Below, piece after piece: positions 14,090 to 16,794 of a DNA stretch of 16,794 nt. The notes under the pieces were generated by a model. The model saw only the letters and a list, made by a program, of their open reading frames with translations, had not been told where the DNA came from and did not search any database. Numbering within the stretch: the first letter of the stretch is position 1; each line of letters opens with the position of its first letter. The position numbers were made by a program, and so were the translations under genes. The DNA is from Clostridiaceae bacterium (lineage in GTDB: Bacteria > Bacillota > Clostridia > Saccharofermentanales > UBA5734), in the NCBI GenBank assembly GCA_012729935.1, contig JAAYBY010000237.1:1-16794 (forward strand), read 5' to 3'.

Positions 14090-14632
14090 TCAGGATTGCC
14101 CGGCATAGGCCGCTCCCTGGTCAAACAAATCCATCTCCTGAGGGATCAGATGATGATGTCGTTCGGGCAGACTCTCCAGAAGCGCTTTTTCAAAAGTCTC
14201 CCTTTGAATGGATGACGTGCATGCTGAAAAGGCCCCCAGCAGAATAACGGTCGCAAACGTCATATTCCCAGCTTCAGATGCCATGTCAGAAGCCGGTATC
14301 GCAATGAGCCGGACATCCTGGCGATTGGGGACGCTCTTGACGAGCGATTCGTCAACGATAATCAGTCCGCCCGATTTGACCATCGGGCTGAATTTGTCAA
14401 GAGACGGGTTATTGAGTGCAATCAGGACATCCGTCTGGTTGAGAATGGGTGATCCGATCGACTGATCGGACAAAATGATACTGCAGTTTGCGGTTCCGCC
14501 TCGCATTTCCGGTCCGTATGAAGGCAGCCAGGAGACCTCGCGCCCTTCCATCAAAGCCGCGGTAGCGACAAATTTCCCTGCTGACAGAACTCCCTGCCCA
14601 CCAAAGCCGGCGATTAAAACGGTCATTTCCAT
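14090..14632 (-). CDS. 2-oxoacid:ferredoxin oxidoreductase, gamma subunit (VorC/KorC-like)
   Basis: 180 residues with the POR-gamma fold: GFGGQGVLSAGK (residues 9-20) and SWLPSYGPEMRGG (about 39-51), the SYGPEMRGG signature of VOR/KOR gamma subunits. It joins alpha, beta and ferredoxin subunits to oxidise a 2-oxoacid to an acyl-CoA with reduced ferredoxin. The ATG at 14632 overlaps the beta-subunit stop by 10 bases and has GAGGTGA seven bases upstream. A second ATG at 14626 would form an ATGA overlap but is too far from that site. It is last in the operon, followed by a terminator. The substrate (branched-chain 2-oxoacids or 2-oxoglutarate) cannot be fixed from this subunit. Confidence 0.9.
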   Translation of the reverse strand: MEMTVLIAGFGGQGVLSAGKFVATAALMEGREVSWLPSYGPEMRGGTANCSIILSDQSIGSPILNQTDVLIALNNPSLDKFSPMVKSGGLIIVDESLVKSVPNRQDVRLIAIPASDMASEAGNMTFATVILLGAFSACTSSIQRETFEKALLESLPERHHHLIPQEMDLFDQGAAYAGQS

Positions 14633-15390
14633 TCTGGCTTCACCTCGATTTCTGAGCCCCGGAAAACACCAAGGGGGTATTGTTTCATCATCGCTTCATC
14701 AACCCATTGCAGAGCTGAAACCGGGTCTTGCCCCCAGTTGGTCGGACAGGTTGATAAAATCTCAACCATTGAAAAACCCAGTCCTGCTTGTTGAACATAG
14801 AACGCCTTCCGTATGGCTTTTTTGGCCTGCCTGATCTGTTTGACGCCGGTCACAGAGACGCGTTCAATATAAACGGCACCTTGCAGCGTCGCGAGCATCT
14901 CACTGACATTGATCGGATAACCCTGCGCATCAGCAGAACGGCCGAACGGCGATGTTGTGGTCACCTGGCCGATCAATGTTGTCGGTGCCATCTGGCCGGA
15001 TGTCATGCCGTAAATCGCATTGTTGACAAAAAAAGTTGATATTTTCTCACCGCGGGCAGCCGCATGAACGATTTCTGCGGTTCCGATCGCCGCCAGATCT
15101 CCATCACCTTGATAAGTGAACACCGTATGATTTGGATGAACGCGTTTAATGCCTGTCGCCACTGCCGGTGCCCGGCCATGGGCAGCCTGGACCATATCGC
15201 AGGCAAAATATTCATAGTTATTGTATGTGCAGCCAACCGGCGAAACACCGATGCTTGTTTCCAGAATACCCATCTCACACATGGTTTCGGCAATCAACCG
15301 ATGGATGATGCCGTGCGTGCAGCCCGGACAATAATGAAACGGTTTATCTGTCAAACCAGGTGTTCTGGTAAATACTTTTTCTTCCATCAT
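14623..15390 (-). CDS. 2-oxoacid:ferredoxin oxidoreductase, beta subunit (TPP-binding)
   Basis: 255 residues. It carries the thiamine diphosphate site: HYCPGCTHG (residues 19-27), SPVGCTYN (50-57), the GDGDLAAIG metal/TPP motif (95-103) and NNAIYGMTSGQMAPTT (123-138). There are no ferredoxin-type cysteine clusters, so electrons leave through the separate ferredoxin subunit. The frame is open to 15465, but that extension would lie inside the alpha gene. The ATG at 15390 begins one base after the alpha stop, with GGGGAG five bases upstream. A second ATG at 15387 is eight bases away and equally possible. The family includes VOR and KOR enzymes, and I cannot choose between them from sequence alone. 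Confidence 0.93.
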   Translation of the reverse strand: MMEEKVFTRTPGLTDKPFHYCPGCTHGIIHRLIAETMCEMGILETSIGVSPVGCTYNNYEYFACDMVQAAHGRAPAVATGIKRVHPNHTVFTYQGDGDLAAIGTAEIVHAAARGEKISTFFVNNAIYGMTSGQMAPTTLIGQVTTTSPFGRSADAQGYPINVSEMLATLQGAVYIERVSVTGVKQIRQAKKAIRKAFYVQQAGLGFSMVEILSTCPTNWGQDPVSALQWVDEAMMKQYPLGVFRGSEIEVKPEWK

Positions 15391-15391
15391 T

Positions 15392-16459
15392 TTATCTCCC
15401 CACAATAGACCGGATCTTGTCCAGTATTTCTTTTTGTGTCGGCATATTGCCACCGGTCCGGCCATGGAAATAAACGGGCTTCAATCCATTGACTGCAAGC
15501 CGAACATCTTCAACCATCTGTCCGGCATTCAATTCAACAGTCAGTACTGCCTGGACAGACGATTGATCAGCAGCTGACACAACTGCCGCATCAGGGAACG
15601 GCCACAGCGTAATCGGTCGAACCAGTCCGACATGGATGCCCAGAGCAGCCGCATCACGAATCACATTGCGGCAGATTCGGCTGCATGTCCCAAACGCAGC
15701 GACTATCACATCAGCGTTTTCGCAGTTGACCTGCTCAGACCGCACTTCCTGCTGCCGAATGATCTGGTACTTGTCCTGAAGCCGGTTATTCAGCGCTTCA
15801 AGATCATCCGCTTCAATATAGATTGATTGAATCGTATTGTGTTCACGTTCAGCCGCTTTGAAACCGGTTACAGCCCAGGGTTTGTCAGAGGAGTCAATCG
15901 GTTCTTCCTCGCGGAAGGCAACAGGCTCCATCATTTGCCCGAGCGTCCCGTCACCAAGAATCATGGTCAGCATGCGGTAGCGGTCAGCGAGATTAAATGC
16001 TTCGACGGTCAGTTCGTACAACTCCTGCACACTGGCAGGTGCCAGTACAATGTTCCGGTAGTCACCGTGTCCGCCGCCTTTGGTGGCCTGAAAATAATCA
16101 CCCTGGGCAGGCAGAATACCACCGAGACCGGGACCGCCCCGGACAATGTTGACCACAACGGCGGGCAGTTCAGCACCGGCTATATAAGAAAATCCTTCTT
16201 GCTTCAGGCTGATTCCCGGGCTCGAGCTGGTTGTCAGGACACGGGCTCCGGCTGCAGAGGCACCGTAGACCATGTTGATGGCAGCTACTTCGCTCTCCGC
16301 CTGAACCATGACACCCCCGGCTTCCACCATCCGGCGTGCCATGTAATGCATGATTTCAGTCTGCGGTGTGATCGGATAGCCGAAATAATGACGGCATCCG
16401 GCTCTGACGGCAGCTTCAGCGATCACTTCATTCCCTTTCATCAGTACGCGTTTGTTCAT
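15392..16459 (-). CDS. vorB: 2-oxoacid:ferredoxin oxidoreductase, alpha subunit (VorB-like)
   Basis: 355 residues. It carries the pyrimidine-binding domain with FGYPITPQTEI (about 26-36), the transketolase-like C-terminal domain, and the conserved QAESEVAAINMVYGASAAG and TTSSSPGISLKQEG stretches that mark the KorA/VorB class. The open frame extends to 16648, but that would cover the ferredoxin gene. The ATG at 16459 forms an ATGA overlap with the ferredoxin stop and is clearly the start. With its partners it converts a 2-oxoacid such as 3-methyl-2-oxobutanoate or 2-oxoglutarate to acyl-CoA. I favour VorB from the overall look and gene order, but KorA remains possible. Confidence 0.92.
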   Translation of the reverse strand: MNKRVLMKGNEVIAEAAVRAGCRHYFGYPITPQTEIMHYMARRMVEAGGVMVQAESEVAAINMVYGASAAGARVLTTSSSPGISLKQEGFSYIAGAELPAVVVNIVRGGPGLGGILPAQGDYFQATKGGGHGDYRNIVLAPASVQELYELTVEAFNLADRYRMLTMILGDGTLGQMMEPVAFREEEPIDSSDKPWAVTGFKAAEREHNTIQSIYIEADDLEALNNRLQDKYQIIRQQEVRSEQVNCENADVIVAAFGTCSRICRNVIRDAAALGIHVGLVRPITLWPFPDAAVVSAADQSSVQAVLTVELNAGQMVEDVRLAVNGLKPVYFHGRTGGNMPTQKEILDKIRSIVGR

Positions 16460-16677
16460 GTCCGTTTTGTCTCCTTCCAGACTTCGATCACAGCATCCGG
16501 ACAGATGGTTGCACAGAACGCACAGCCGATGCAGGCACTCATATCCGTCACACCGGCCGGATGAAATCCTCTCGAGTTCAATGTATCCCTTTTCAGGGTT
16601 ATGATTTTTTTGGGACAGACCGATACGCAAAGTCCGCAGCCTTTGCATCGTTCTTCCTTGATTTCAATTCTTGACAT
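16456..16677 (-). CDS. 2x[4Fe-4S] ferredoxin subunit of the 2-oxoacid oxidoreductase
   Basis: 73 residues with two complete [4Fe-4S] motifs: cysteines 11/14/17/21 (CKGCGLCVSVCP) and 49/52/55/59 (CIGCAFCATICP). It corresponds to the delta (VorD/KorD) subunit and should pass electrons from the TPP site to free ferredoxin. Two consecutive ATG codons lie at 16680 and 16677. AGGAGG at 16684-16689 is three bases from the first and six from the second, so the second is preferred by a small margin. It is the first gene of the operon, with a leader of only about 20 bases from the predicted transcription start. Confidence 0.94.
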   Translation of the reverse strand: MSRIEIKEERCKGCGLCVSVCPKKIITLKRDTLNSRGFHPAGVTDMSACIGCAFCATICPDAVIEVWKETKRT

Positions 16678-16706
16678 CATGATCCTCCTGACAGACTATT
16701 CAAAAC

Positions 16707-16735
16707 ATTATAGTGTTTTTCCCGGTTATCATCAA
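16707..16735 (-). promoter_or_regulatory. Promoter of the 2-oxoacid oxidoreductase operon
   Basis: TTGATG (16735-16730) and consensus TATAAT (16712-16707) with an ideal 17-base spacer on the minus strand. Transcription would begin near 16700. The remaining bases to the window edge (16736-16794) show no gene, repeat or terminator that I can identify. Confidence 0.8.
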
Positions 16736-16794
16736 GCACAGCTGAGTGGTGCAGGCCGTAAACTGTTCGCACACTTTCTTTTCACACCCGATAG

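Noticed and set aside
15827..16564. 245-codon plus-strand open frame
   Set aside because: It is antisense to vorB and the ferredoxin gene, with no recognisable domain. The opposite strand encodes clear oxidoreductase subunits.
16460..16648. 63-codon N-terminal extension of the VorB frame
   Set aside because: It is an out-of-frame reading of the ferredoxin gene. The internal ATG at 16459 gives the normal family N-terminus and an ATGA overlap.
1..16794. CRISPR array, toxin-antitoxin, prophage or defence system
   Set aside because: No regularly spaced repeats and no proteins with such domains. All supported genes are metabolic or a tRNA.

Overview
The window reads as chromosome of an anaerobic, fermentative Bacillota (Clostridia-like) bacterium. 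The reasons are a GlgC/GlgD pair in one glycogen operon (GlgD is characteristic of Bacillota), two separate ferredoxin-dependent 2-oxoacid oxidoreductases (oxygen-sensitive enzymes typical of anaerobes), strong GGAGG ribosome binding sites, sigma-A type promoters and base composition near one half G+C by eye. I cannot name the species. Every gene I can support lies on the minus strand, so transcription runs from high to low coordinates. No mobile element, CRISPR array, integrase or phage gene is visible.

Layout from right to left, in the direction of transcription. (1) 16735-14025: a four-gene operon for a VOR/KOR-type 2-oxoacid:ferredoxin oxidoreductase, in the order ferredoxin subunit, alpha (VorB-like), beta (TPP-binding) and gamma. 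It has a clear promoter, genes that overlap or abut, and a rho-independent terminator. (2) 14024-6184: a glycogen operon, glgB-glgC-glgD-glgA followed by a GH13 neopullulanase-like amylase. Its promoter sits directly against the preceding terminator. The last position, held by glycogen phosphorylase in Bacillus subtilis, is taken by the amylase. (3) 6134-5938: a tRNA-Leu(GAG) gene with its own near-consensus promoter, encoded CCA and a strong terminator. (4) 5934-1: an operon of a sodium:solute symporter, a phenylacetate-CoA ligase (PaaK), indolepyruvate:ferredoxin oxidoreductase alpha and beta (IorA, IorB), a tandem-ACT-domain protein, and the first 42 codons of another gene that resembles the YnbB/methionine gamma-lyase family and runs off the left edge.

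How the parts may work together. In region 4 a symporter could move an aryl acid such as phenylacetate or indoleacetate, PaaK could form its CoA thioester, and IorAB could interconvert aryl-acetyl-CoA and aryl-pyruvate using ferredoxin. That would be either aryl-acid salvage into Phe/Tyr/Trp by reductive carboxylation or the oxidative branch of aromatic amino acid fermentation. The ACT protein is a plausible amino acid sensor. The region 1 enzyme probably handles branched-chain or other 2-oxoacids. Region 2 makes and trims glycogen.

Non-coding stretches: no gene-free stretch exceeds about 135 bases once the tRNA is counted. Bases 5868-6183 hold the tRNA, its promoter and terminator, and the symporter promoter. 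Bases 2969-3102 hold an inverted repeat and a weak candidate promoter. Bases 13910-14089 hold the VOR terminator and glg promoter. Bases 16736-16794 show nothing I can identify. Several starts were moved from the longest open frame to the codon with a properly spaced Shine-Dalgarno (SD) sequence; these are noted gene by gene.
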